Shown piece by piece: positions 8,891-17,375 of a DNA stretch of 32,323 nucleotides (positions are counted from its first letter, which is position 1; the number at the start of each line of letters is the position of its first letter). Below the pieces are notes generated by a model. It had not been told where the DNA came from. It did no database searches and saw only the letters and a list, made by a program, of their open reading frames with translations. The DNA comes from Candidatus Saccharimonadota bacterium (GTDB lineage Bacteria; Patescibacteriota; Saccharimonadia; Saccharimonadales; Saccharimonadaceae). The stretch covers positions 1 to 32,323 of the forward strand of contig JAIKZA010000034.1 in NCBI GenBank assembly GCA_024682595.1, written 5' to 3'. A program made the position numbers and the translations under genes.

Positions 8891-9804
8891 AAAGATTGAT
8901 ATTGGTATATAATCCGAGGAGTTCGCATTACCTACACGTAAAGGAAGAGGTAATAGACAAGTTGCGCGGCTTGAAGGGGTGGATGCTAGGGAAGTTTGAG
9001 GTAGCGGATACCGATGTGGACGATAATGCGCATCGTTTGGCCAAGATTTTAATGGATGATGATCTGGTAATCGCGGCTGGTGGCGACGGTACGGCTAATA
9101 TTGCAATTAATGGAATTATGCTGTCGAATCGAGGAAACGTGCGAATTGGCGTACTTGGTTATGGGAATTTTAATGACACGGCGAGGACGTTTGGAAAATT
9201 AAGCCTCGAAGAAATATTGACTGGAAAAGCGCAAGAAGTTTGGCCGCTCGAGTGTAAGATAAACGAGAAACATTGGCGTTACGGTATGTGTTATTTCACG
9301 ATTGGCATGTTTGCGGAGGCTTGTGCAGTTTTTGATCATCCGAAAACCCGAAAGGCTTTGCAAAAAGGGAAGAAGAGAATATTTTTCAGCCTATCGGTGT
9401 TGGTGCACTGGTGGTTGAAACAACATCGTAAACATCGTTTTATGCCGGAATTTAGCTTGGGAGATAGGAATGGGGATTTTTTGCCAAGTAATAAAGCTTC
9501 AGACTATATGGCGATAAATGGCAAGTCTGTGGCGAAAATGATGAGAGGTGGTAATTATTACTTATCTAAGGATGATTTTTTGAGTTGTACTGGCAGAATG
9601 AATAGATTTTGGCATTTAGCTAGTATGATGCTGAGGAGCGTTTTTAAACGTATCCCCGGTAAAGAGAGCACATATGATTGTTTGGTATTTCGACGGCCAA
9701 GTAAAATGATGTTTCAAGCCGAGGGTGAATACAAAATGATTAATGACGTTTCTAAGGTAGAGATTCAGAAGTCGAAAAAACCGCTTCTTGCTATAATAAA
9801 ATAA
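8887..9804 (+). CDS. Diacylglycerol/lipid kinase-family protein
   Basis: The 305-aa protein resembles the DAGK catalytic family (YegS/BmrU/DgkB type). It begins with a Rossmann-like strand ILVYNPRSS, and the nucleotide-binding motif GGDGTAN is at residues 65-71, followed by GVLGYGNFNDTART, which corresponds to the family's P-x-GT-x-NDFAR segment. Here G-Y-G-N-FNDTA replaces the usual GTxNDFA, a noticeable change. Members phosphorylate diacylglycerol, sphingoid bases or undecaprenol-type lipids using ATP. Its ATG overlaps the previous stop (ATGA), and the next gene starts directly after its stop. The lipid substrate cannot be told. Confidence 0.85.
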   Translation: MKRLILVYNPRSSHYLHVKEEVIDKLRGLKGWMLGKFEVADTDVDDNAHRLAKILMDDDLVIAAGGDGTANIAINGIMLSNRGNVRIGVLGYGNFNDTARTFGKLSLEEILTGKAQEVWPLECKINEKHWRYGMCYFTIGMFAEACAVFDHPKTRKALQKGKKRIFFSLSVLVHWWLKQHRKHRFMPEFSLGDRNGDFLPSNKASDYMAINGKSVAKMMRGGNYYLSKDDFLSCTGRMNRFWHLASMMLRSVFKRIPGKESTYDCLVFRRPSKMMFQAEGEYKMINDVSKVEIQKSKKPLLAIIK

Positions 9805-10362
9805 ATGGAAGTTGTAGGCAGGGCAGGCTATAAGTTAAGTAACGCGATTAAGGCGTTTGGGATTGATTTGCGTGGAAAGACGGTTCTGGATATCGGGTCT
9901 TCTACGGGTGGTTTTACGCAATGTGCCTTAGAGAGTGGGGCGGAGCATGTGATTGCTGTCGAGAAAGGCACCAATCAAATGAAGGCGCCATTGCGATTTG
10001 ATCAAAGAGTGGAATTATACGAAAAGATGGATATCTTTGATTTTCATTGCATGCCGCCAGATTTAATAATGGCTGACGTGAGTTTTGTGAGTTTGCGAAA
10101 GGTGCTGCAATATGCGGCGAAAGAATTAGCAGATGGCCATACGGAATACCTCGTTATGCTCAAGCCGCAATTTGAAGCAAAGAAACATCAGCTGAAAGAT
10201 GGTATCGTGAAGAACAGTAAGATGCGACGAGAGATTATTGCGGAATTTGAGTTCTGGTTAAAAAAGAATGAGTTTATTGTCGTAAGGAAATGCGACAATG
10301 AATTGGCGGGGCGATTTGGAAATGTGGAGCGCTTCTATTATTTGAGGAGAGCGGCGAAATAA
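9805..10362 (+). CDS. TlyA/FtsJ-like RNA methyltransferase lacking the S4 domain
   Basis: The 185-aa product matches the methyltransferase half of TlyA (hemolysin A, 16S/23S rRNA 2'-O-methyltransferase). It starts in the GRAGYKLxxAI segment that follows the S4 domain in TlyA. SAM motif I is VLDIGSSTGGFT (about 27-38). MADVSFVSLR and LVMLKPQFE supply the expected acidic and Lys residues. TlyA is normally about 250-275 aa with an N-terminal S4 RNA-binding domain; that domain is absent here, and the ATG follows the preceding TAA without a gap, leaving no room for it. Binding to rRNA may need a partner, or the target may differ. Confidence 0.85.
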   Translation: MEVVGRAGYKLSNAIKAFGIDLRGKTVLDIGSSTGGFTQCALESGAEHVIAVEKGTNQMKAPLRFDQRVELYEKMDIFDFHCMPPDLIMADVSFVSLRKVLQYAAKELADGHTEYLVMLKPQFEAKKHQLKDGIVKNSKMRREIIAEFEFWLKKNEFIVVRKCDNELAGRFGNVERFYYLRRAAK

Positions 10363-10390
10363 AAATACCCCCTAGTTTGGGGGTATTTTT
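10361..10390. terminator. Bidirectional intrinsic terminator
   Basis: A perfect 12-bp stem AAAAATACCCCC/GGGGGTATTTTT with a 6-nt loop overlaps the stop of the methyltransferase gene and lies 15 bp beyond the end of the convergent frameshifted gene. Confidence 0.92.
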
Positions 10391-10405
10391 TATGTTGGCT
10401 TGTCT

Positions 10406-11100
10406 CTATTGGAGAGATTCGGAGTTAGCTTCGGTGGCGTTTTGCTCTGTAATCCATTTTTGGAGGATAACTAATTGGTCAATGTCTTTTTGTTGCTCAA
10501 CCGGATCTAGGTCTTTGTATGGCACAGCTAGCTTTGGGTCGCCATAGTTAGGGTCTTTAACCCATTCGTTACGGCTAATCCAGTTATTGTGTACGAGATC
10601 CCCGTATTTTTGACGAGCGTCTTCGTCGCTTGCAAAATCTTGTTTAAGTATTTCTTCTGCTCCTAATTCATCTAGTAGGGAAATGAGGTATTCTGCTCCG
10701 CCGCGGTTCTGATCTTTCCAATATTCGGAGTATTGGTCGTATGGGGTATTGGCAATGTCGACAACTGCCGCGCTAGCCTCCTCGATAGTTGCAAATGCAC
10801 CTTCTTGAACTAGATCTTCTGGGGATTTGTTTTTGTAAGCCTTCTCGCCATTCTTGCCACGCCAGGCAGGCTTAAATGTGCTGTTCTCGAGTTTTGGATA
10901 ATTCTTCTCGGCATAGTCACGAGCTAGAGGAATAGCAAGCGACTCGACGCGCGGATCGTGCTCTTGTTCGGCGCTAGCCTCTGTCTCGATATCGGTCTGG
11001 TCTTGATCGGCGCCAGGCTCACCGTCTAGGTTCTCTAGGATGTCCCACTCGCTACCGGCGTTTGGGTCTTGCTCGGATTTGATTTTATTGTTTCGCTCAT
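10406..11100 (-). pseudogene. Frameshifted gene for an acidic protein of about 231 aa
   Basis: On the minus strand an ATG at 11098-11100 is preceded by GGAGAAAAAGCCT, a good ribosome site. That frame reads MSETIKSNPSK and stops after 21 codons at 11035-11037. The -1 frame is then open to a TAG at 10406-10408 (about 210 codons) but has no ATG, GTG or TTG near its beginning. Adding one base to the TTTT run at 11083-11086 joins them into a clean 231-aa frame beginning MSETIKIKSEQDPNAG. The product is soluble, acidic and rich in Asp, Glu, Ala and aromatic residues (for example YDQYSEYWKDQNRGG), with no domain I know. Codons are C-ending far more often than in neighbours. A recent mutation, an assembly error or programmed frameshifting could all explain it. 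Confidence 0.8.
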
Positions 11101-11145
11101 AGGCTTTTTCTCCAATGTTTATTTTTGTGATGAACTTATGCTTTA

Positions 11146-11174
11146 ATTATAGCAAAGTTCTTATGTTTTGTCAA
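11146..11174 (-). promoter_or_regulatory. Perfect consensus sigma70 promoter
   Basis: On the minus strand TTGACA (11169-11174), 17 bp and TATAAT (11146-11151) match the consensus at every position with ideal spacing. It points at the frameshifted gene, whose ATG lies 45 bp beyond the -10. Confidence 0.92.
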
Positions 11175-11256
11175 GACGTAAGGGCAGAGAGTGGAATTTG
11201 CGATAGAATTATTGCATAATTAGAGAAAAATACGATGGTATAGTAACGGAGGTAAA

Positions 11257-11895
11257 ATGCAAAAAAATAGCGTTGCGCACAATGGGATGATGGGTTTTCT
11301 AGGCATAAATATATTGGTCCTGATTTTTGAATTTATAGGGCTATGTAAGGTTTATGGCGAACTTGGCAATGAGAGTTTGATTTTTTACACGCAATTGAGT
11401 AATATATTTCTGCTAATTGCGGTTTGTATTAATATTGTTGAGTCAATCAAGTGTTTAATGTCGGGTAAAAATAGTGGTTTGCCAGCATACGCTTGGCGAG
11501 TTTTTCATGCGGCAGTGAGCGCGACGACGGTAACGTTCTTAGTAGTGTTACTGGTTTTGTCGTGGATGTATGGCAACCTGTGGTACGTGTTGACTGCCGG
11601 ATCGATGCTATTTACGCACACATTATGTCCGTTGATATCCCTCGGGGTCTTTATCGGTTTTGCGCCAAAAGTATTTAAAGGTATTGATGCAATTAGGGCT
11701 GCGAGCTTTACGTTTATATATGGCATTATAGCAATCATATTAAATATAATGCGCGTAATAACAGGACCATATCCGTTTTTGTGGGTATATGAACAACCGG
11801 TATGGATGACTATCTTTTGGGTAGTAACAATTATAGGTGGGGCTTGTGCAATATCGAGAGTTATTTTAATAGGCAAGACAAAAAGGGAGTCATAA
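11257..11895 (+). CDS. Pr6Pr-like six-TM membrane protein
   Basis: The 212-aa protein is almost entirely membrane: six TM helices at about residues 11-31, 42-62, 78-100, 105-130, 145-165 and 180-203. Conserved-looking spots are FYTQLSN after the first helix, a His in SMLFTHTLCPL, and GPYPFLWVYEQP before the last helix. These fit the Pr6Pr/FAR-17a (androgen-induced gene) membrane family, some eukaryotic members of which are fatty-ester hydrolases; bacterial members are uncharacterised. The start is supported by GGAGG a few bases upstream. It stands between the divergent frameshifted gene and dnaE with no obvious functional link to either. Confidence 0.75.
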   Translation: MQKNSVAHNGMMGFLGINILVLIFEFIGLCKVYGELGNESLIFYTQLSNIFLLIAVCINIVESIKCLMSGKNSGLPAYAWRVFHAAVSATTVTFLVVLLVLSWMYGNLWYVLTAGSMLFTHTLCPLISLGVFIGFAPKVFKGIDAIRAASFTFIYGIIAIILNIMRVITGPYPFLWVYEQPVWMTIFWVVTIIGGACAISRVILIGKTKRES

Positions 11896-11913
11896 GCTCA
11901 GTTTGGTTCGTGG

Positions 11914-11919
11914 TAGAAT
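11914..11919 (+). promoter_or_regulatory. -10 box directly upstream of dnaE
   Basis: TAGAAT lies 6 nt before the dnaE ATG and no Shine-Dalgarno is present, so transcription would start at or next to the start codon (leaderless mRNA). The -35 is not clear. Confidence 0.4.
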
Positions 11920-11925
11920 ATAAAT

Positions 11926-14900
11926 ATGGCAATGGAGGAACAACTTAAACCAAGTGATTTTGTGCATTTGCACAACCATACGCATTATTCGCTTCTTGAT
12001 GGTTTGACCAAAGTGGATGAGCTGGTGGATTTTGTGAAAGAGAAGGGCATGGAAGCGGTGGCCGTTACGGATCATGGCACAATGTCTGGTTTGATTGACC
12101 TCTATAAAACAGCAACAGATGCGGGAGTAAAGCCGATATTAGGTCTAGAAGCTTATGTAGCTGCTAGACGACTAGAAGATCGTGATCCGGCTTATGACAA
12201 GGAGCGTTTCCATATTACTTTACTAGCGATGAATGAAAAGGGTTTTGAAAACCTTTGTCGTCTGATGACGATTGCGGAGACGGATGGAAAGTATTATAAG
12301 CCGCGCATAGACCATCGTGTGATGGAGGAATACAACGAGGGTATTATTTGTTGCTCGGGCTGTGCGGGCTCGGAGATTTCGATGGCGATTCGCGCGGATG
12401 ACGACAAGCGTACGATGGAGCTAGTTAAGTGGTATTCAGAAGTTTATAAGGACCGCTTTTATCTAGAGATGCAGGATCATGGGCACCCAGATTCGCCAAC
12501 GCATTGGTCGGAACAGACGAAGATAAACAACAAGCTAATGGAAATAAGTAAAGAGACTGGTTTGCCACTAGTGGTAACTTGTGATGGTCATTATCTAAAG
12601 CATGAAGATCAAGATGCGCATGAGGTGTTGCTTTGTGTGGGTACGGGAAGCCGCATTACTGATACGAATCGTATGACTTTGAAGGATTTCCAGTTGAATG
12701 TGATTCCGCCAGAAGAACTGATTCCGCGTTGGCAGAAGACTTGTCCGGAAGCTATTCGCAATACGAAAGTAATTGCCGATCGTTGCAATGTGAAAATTGA
12801 GTTGGGTCGGATTTTGATTCCGAAGTTCCCAATTGAGACTGGAGAGACGGAAAAACAATACTTGGATAACATGGTTTTTAGGGGATTGGCGGAACGTTTT
12901 GGCTATATGTCTAAGGAAGAGGCACAGACTAAGACTGTTGAAGAAATTCGTCCAATATTGTCGAAAGAGATCCTTGAGCGTATTGACTATGAGCTGGCGA
13001 CTGTCGATAAGATGGGCTATAACGGTTATTTCTTGATTGTGCAAGACTTTATCAACTGGGGGAAGGGGCATGGGATTATTTATGGCCCTGGTCGTGGTTC
13101 GGCGGCTGGTTCGCTATTGGCATATGCAATTCACATTACGGACTTGAATCCGCTGGAATACGATTTGCTCTTCGAGCGCTTTTTGAACCCAGACCGTATT
13201 TCGATGCCAGATATTGATACGGATATTCAGGATAACCGTCGTGATGAGGTGATTGAATATTGTACGCAAAAGTACGGCAAGGGCAGAGTAAGCAATATTT
13301 GTACTTTTGGCAAGATGATGGCGAAGAACGCAGTGCGCGATGTGGCGCGGGTGCTCGATGTGCCATTTGCGGAGGCGGATAGAATTGCGAAGCTGGTGCC
13401 GGATCCGGTGATGGGGCATCATGTGAAGTTGAAAGATGCGATTGTGAATGAGCCGGATTTGAAGCACGAATATGAGACTAATCCGACCGCAAAAGAAGTG
13501 ATTGATTTGGCGATGCGGCTAGAGGGGACAATTCGTTCGCACGGCGTGCATGCTTGTGGCGTGGTGATTGCGCCGGACGATTTGGTCAAGTTTATGCCAC
13601 TAGAAGTTTCGGCTAAGGGGCCACTCGCAACACAATATCCTGGTCCACAGGTTGAGGAGCTTGGGCTTCTGAAAATGGACTTTTTGGGATTATCTAACCT
13701 TTCAGTGATTCAGCAGGCACTTCGTATTATCAAAAAAGTTCATGGCAAGATGATAGACATGAACAAGATACCGTTGGATGATGATAATGTATACGACTTG
13801 TTCCGTAGGGGAGATACAACGGGCGTATTCCAGTTTGAATCTGCGGGTATGAAGCGATATCTGCGTGAGCTACAACCGACGGCTTTTGACGATTTAATCG
13901 CTATGAACGCTTTATATCGTCCTGGCCCGATGCAGTTTATTGAGAGCTTTATCAAACGTAAGCATGGCGAAGAGCCAGTTACGTATTTACACCCCGGACT
14001 TGAGAATTCATTAAAGAATACTTATGGCATTTTGATTTACCAGGAGCAGTTCATGCAGGCTTCGAAGGAATGGTGCGGTTTTACGGGTGGCCAGGCAGAT
14101 ACCTTGCGTAAGGCGGTGGGTAAGAAGAAAGTAGACTTGATGAATAAAATGAAGCCGCTATTCGTAGAGGGCGCCGTGAAGGTGGGTGGCGCGACTAAAG
14201 AGATAGCAGAAACTTTCTGGGATCAGTTGCTCGATTTCGCTAACTACTGTTTTAATAAGAGCCACGCGGCATGCTACGCTTTGGTGGCATACTGGACGGC
14301 ATATCTGAAGACTTATTATCCGGAAGCATTCATGGCGGCATTAATGACGGCAGATATGCGTTGGACGGATCGTTTGGCGATTGAGATGACTGAGTGCAAG
14401 CACATGGGAATTCAGGTGCTTGGGCCGGACATTAATGAATCTTATGCTGACTTTGCTACAGTAGGTAAAACTAAGACAATTCGTTTTGGTTTAGCGGCCA
14501 TTAAGGGTATGGGCAAGGCTTTGGCCGAAGATGTGATAGACGAGCGTGACAAAAATGGCAAATTTAAGTCAGTATGCGATTTTGCGAAGCGCGTGTCGGG
14601 GGCGAAGTTTAATAAGAAGAGTTGGGAATCGGTAATTAAGACTGGTGGCTTCGATTGCTTTGGTGATCGCTCGGACTTATTGTTTAACTTGGATAAAATT
14701 CAGGCTTACGGTAATAAGATGCAAAAAGATGCCGCAAATGGCCAGACGGATTTGTTCGGTGCTATGGGTGCGGCGGCGGAGATTCCGGAAGTAGAAATTC
14801 AACCAGCACCGACGAAATATTCGGATAAAGAACAGTTAATGTGGGAGCGCGACCTGATGGGGCTCTATATCTCGGCACATCCTCTAGATAAGTATGATAC

Positions 14901-15648
14901 TTATTTTGAAGAGCAAACGATGCCAATTAGCGAGATTAAGCCGGAAATTGACGGAGCGACGGTAATAGTTGGCGGTATTATTACAAATGTACGTTCCTTA
15001 GTGACGAAGAGCGGCTCAAAAATGGCTTTCGTGAAGATTGAGGACAAGGTTTCAGAAATAGAGGCGATAGTCTTCCCGAAGACCTATGAATCAGTGGGCG
15101 CGAAGTTGGTTCAGGATGCCGTCGTAAAGGTAACGGGTAAAGTTAATGCTTCCGATCGTGACGGGAATAAGACAGATGAAGCGAAGATAAATGCTGAAGA
15201 AATAGACATTATTACCGATGAGGAGTTAGAGAATTACGAGTCAACTGGAGCAAAGCTAAAAGCTCCAACTAAGGGCGTGGCGCAAAAGTCGCGAAGTAAA
15301 GTGGCGGCAACGAATGTGAATAGCGGACACGGTAATGGTGGCGGTGGCGGTTTTCGTCGTGGTGGTGGCGACAAGCCGACGGTTCATTTTAAGACTAGCG
15401 AGAGTGGCATAAATGCTCAACCGATTAAGCCGAAGAAGGTGTTTGTGCGCGTATTGGATCCCTCTAACAAGGAAGCGTTAATTAGTTTGAAGCAGAGCTG
15501 CGCGGTTTATCCGGGACTTTCTGAGGTGATACTAGTAATTGGTGAAGATAAGAAAGCGATGCGAATGCCGTTTCGTTGCGAGCCACAAAAAGCACTCGTC
15601 GACGAGCTCGTAAGTGTCTTTGGGGAAGAGAGCGTAGTTGTTAAGTGA
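11926..15648 (+). CDS. dnaE: DNA polymerase III subunit alpha
   Basis: This 1240-aa replicative polymerase has an N-terminal PHP domain (HLHNHTHYSLLDG from about residue 14), then the polymerase core with GPGRGSAAGS (about 388) and the catalytic PDIDTD (about 428), a third acidic region, the YRPGPM segment, and helix-hairpin-helix and OB-fold parts near the C-terminus. PHP metal ligands appear complete: HNH, D of LLD, H of TDHG, E of GLEAY, H of FHITLL, C of CSGC, and D and H of CDGHY. A Gly/Arg-rich insert (about 1133-1149) sits after the OB fold. It is slightly longer than typical DnaE (about 1160 aa). It ends at a strong terminator facing the sugar operon. Confidence 0.97.
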   Translation: MAMEEQLKPSDFVHLHNHTHYSLLDGLTKVDELVDFVKEKGMEAVAVTDHGTMSGLIDLYKTATDAGVKPILGLEAYVAARRLEDRDPAYDKERFHITLLAMNEKGFENLCRLMTIAETDGKYYKPRIDHRVMEEYNEGIICCSGCAGSEISMAIRADDDKRTMELVKWYSEVYKDRFYLEMQDHGHPDSPTHWSEQTKINNKLMEISKETGLPLVVTCDGHYLKHEDQDAHEVLLCVGTGSRITDTNRMTLKDFQLNVIPPEELIPRWQKTCPEAIRNTKVIADRCNVKIELGRILIPKFPIETGETEKQYLDNMVFRGLAERFGYMSKEEAQTKTVEEIRPILSKEILERIDYELATVDKMGYNGYFLIVQDFINWGKGHGIIYGPGRGSAAGSLLAYAIHITDLNPLEYDLLFERFLNPDRISMPDIDTDIQDNRRDEVIEYCTQKYGKGRVSNICTFGKMMAKNAVRDVARVLDVPFAEADRIAKLVPDPVMGHHVKLKDAIVNEPDLKHEYETNPTAKEVIDLAMRLEGTIRSHGVHACGVVIAPDDLVKFMPLEVSAKGPLATQYPGPQVEELGLLKMDFLGLSNLSVIQQALRIIKKVHGKMIDMNKIPLDDDNVYDLFRRGDTTGVFQFESAGMKRYLRELQPTAFDDLIAMNALYRPGPMQFIESFIKRKHGEEPVTYLHPGLENSLKNTYGILIYQEQFMQASKEWCGFTGGQADTLRKAVGKKKVDLMNKMKPLFVEGAVKVGGATKEIAETFWDQLLDFANYCFNKSHAACYALVAYWTAYLKTYYPEAFMAALMTADMRWTDRLAIEMTECKHMGIQVLGPDINESYADFATVGKTKTIRFGLAAIKGMGKALAEDVIDERDKNGKFKSVCDFAKRVSGAKFNKKSWESVIKTGGFDCFGDRSDLLFNLDKIQAYGNKMQKDAANGQTDLFGAMGAAAEIPEVEIQPAPTKYSDKEQLMWERDLMGLYISAHPLDKYDTYFEEQTMPISEIKPEIDGATVIVGGIITNVRSLVTKSGSKMAFVKIEDKVSEIEAIVFPKTYESVGAKLVQDAVVKVTGKVNASDRDGNKTDEAKINAEEIDIITDEELENYESTGAKLKAPTKGVAQKSRSKVAATNVNSGHGNGGGGGFRRGGGDKPTVHFKTSESGINAQPIKPKKVFVRVLDPSNKEALISLKQSCAVYPGLSEVILVIGEDKKAMRMPFRCEPQKALVDELVSVFGEESVVVK

Positions 15649-15661
15649 GCGGTAGTTATAA

Positions 15662-15694
15662 AAAAATACCCCCTTATTGTTGGGGGGTATTTTT
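15662..15694. terminator. Bidirectional intrinsic terminator
   Basis: Stem AAAAATACCCCC/GGGGGTATTTTT lies between the convergent dnaE and LOG-family genes and uses the same arm sequence as the terminator at 10361. Confidence 0.92.
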
Positions 15695-15699
15695 GATGA

Positions 15700-16422
15700 T
15701 TAGATTTGCTTGTACGGTCGATGATTGTTGTAGAGGTTGTCATAAATGCTACGATGTCCGATTCGGTTAGCGGCCTTTACGACTTCGTCGACATCGTCGG
15801 TGATTTTGTAGATTTTGCGATCGTTGGCGTTGATGGTTTTGAGACCTTTTTGCATCTTTGATTCGAACCAGCGATTGAGTGGTTTCCAAAATGATTTACC
15901 GATTAAGAACATCGGCATTTTGGGCATTTTGCCTTCCTGCATAAGGAGGAGGATTTCTGAAAACTCATCGAGAGTACCGAAGCCGCCAGGGAAGAAAACG
16001 TAGACTTTTGAGCTCATCGTGAGCATAACTTTGCGAGCGAAGAAGTAATGAAACTCCATTTGGTCGGTAACGTAGGGATTAATGTGCTGTTCATGAGCGA
16101 GCTGAATGTTTAGACCAATGCTACGACCGCCAGCCTCATAACAACCTTGATTGGCGCATTCCATGATGGATGGGCCGCCGCCAGTAACAACTGGGTGTCC
16201 GTTGTGTGCTAGATTGTATCCGAGCTTATGGGCGAGTTTGCACCATTTGCTCTCTTTTGGGAGACGCGCCGATCCAAAGATAGCTACGCCCTGGGCGAAG
16301 GTGCGTATTTTTGCGAGGCCTTGCTCTAGGTCTTTTGCATAGCGTAGAGAACGTTCGACGTCTTCGGGGTTTAATTCTTCATTTGCGATTGCTTCTAGCC
16401 ATTTTGTAATAGCTTCATCCAT
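15700..16422 (-). CDS. LOG-family protein (TIGR00730-like nucleotide hydrolase)
   Basis: The 240-aa Rossmann-fold protein carries the two LOG motifs: GGGPSIMECANQGC (consensus GGGxxGxMxxxxxGA) and PGGFGTLDEFSE (consensus PGGxGTxxE). LOG proteins cleave nucleoside 5'-monophosphates (some release cytokinin bases), giving ribose 5-phosphate and base. It is the last gene of the gap-rpiB-rpe-kinase operon and overlaps the kinase gene by 1 bp (TAATG). That context fits nucleotide salvage delivering ribose 5-phosphate into the pathway catalysed by its neighbours; this is inference. Confidence 0.88.
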   Translation of the reverse strand: MDEAITKWLEAIANEELNPEDVERSLRYAKDLEQGLAKIRTFAQGVAIFGSARLPKESKWCKLAHKLGYNLAHNGHPVVTGGGPSIMECANQGCYEAGGRSIGLNIQLAHEQHINPYVTDQMEFHYFFARKVMLTMSSKVYVFFPGGFGTLDEFSEILLLMQEGKMPKMPMFLIGKSFWKPLNRWFESKMQKGLKTINANDRKIYKITDDVDEVVKAANRIGHRSIYDNLYNNHRPYKQI

Positions 16423-17375
16423 TAACGTATCTCCTGTATTGGCATATTGTGTAATTTAACATTTTTATTAATAATACCCGCTTTGCTGCCGATTTTTTGT
16501 ACCACAGAGGTGGAGTTTGCGGACGCAAAGACCAACGATTCCTTGAAGCTGCGACCGTCGGAATATGCGGCAAGGAAGCCGGAACCGAAAGCGTCGCCGG
16601 CGCCAGTCGAATCTTTGATAGTTACATCTTCGTAGAGGCCGATGCGATAAGTTTCTTGGCCGTCCGAGGCGATTGCGCCTTGGTTGCCATCTGTAACGAT
16701 GGCGGCAGGGACGTAGTTTTTGATGCGTGCGACAATTTCGGAAAGTATAGCACCTTGAACAATTTTCTTCGCTTCATTTTTGTTAACGATTAATACATCG
16801 ACATCTGACAATAGCCCGAGGAGCTTGCGCTGGTGGTCTAGTTCTAGATTGCCAGGGTTGAACATGATTTTGGCGCCAATCGAGTGCGCCTTAGTAAATA
16901 GCTGGTCGAGCATATTCATGTTGCCACGAAATGTGGTGACGTACATCCAATCTGGGTGGATGGAGTCTAAGTCATCTGGATTGATGGCGTCGAATTTTGC
17001 CGATGCGCCACGGCAGGTCAGGATTGTGCGTTCGCCATTTGGGGCTAGCAGAATGACGGAATAACCTGTGTGGATGTTGGGTATATAAGTGACGTAGCTA
17101 TTGTCGATACCTTCATCGTCGAAAGCGGAGATGATGGCTGCTCCGGCTGGATCGTTTGAAATGCAGCCCATGAAAATTGATTCGTGTCCGTAACGGGCAA
17201 AAGTTGTGGCGGCGTTTGTGGCGCCACCGCCGGTGCTAAATTTAATTTTATCGATATCTACTTTTGTGCCGAGTTCGATTTGATTAAAAAAGCCGCGTTT
17301 GTTTGTGCCGAAGTCGTCATGGTCGATAAGATATACGTCTTGTAGGGCTGCTCCTACACTAACGATACGTGCCAT
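16422..17375 (-). CDS. PfkB-family carbohydrate/nucleoside kinase
   Basis: The 317-aa kinase has the PfkB N-terminal signature region STGGGATNAATTFARYG (sugar-binding glycines and Asn, about residues 47-64) and the C-terminal signature DSTGAGDAFGSGFLAAYSDG with the catalytic Asp in GAGD and the anion hole. Family members phosphorylate ribose, fructose 6-phosphate, adenosine and similar compounds with ATP. Motifs alone do not decide the substrate; lying between rpe and a LOG protein favours ribokinase or nucleoside kinase. It starts with a 1-bp overlap with rpe. Confidence 0.9.
   Translation of the reverse strand: MARIVSVGAALQDVYLIDHDDFGTNKRGFFNQIELGTKVDIDKIKFSTGGGATNAATTFARYGHESIFMGCISNDPAGAAIISAFDDEGIDNSYVTYIPNIHTGYSVILLAPNGERTILTCRGASAKFDAINPDDLDSIHPDWMYVTTFRGNMNMLDQLFTKAHSIGAKIMFNPGNLELDHQRKLLGLLSDVDVLIVNKNEAKKIVQGAILSEIVARIKNYVPAAIVTDGNQGAIASDGQETYRIGLYEDVTIKDSTGAGDAFGSGFLAAYSDGRSFKESLVFASANSTSVVQKIGSKAGIINKNVKLHNMPIQEIR

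Noticed and set aside
10391-11100. Region taken as noncoding spacer
   Set aside because: Reading the minus strand shows one open frame of over 200 codons with codon structure, a promoter and a terminator.
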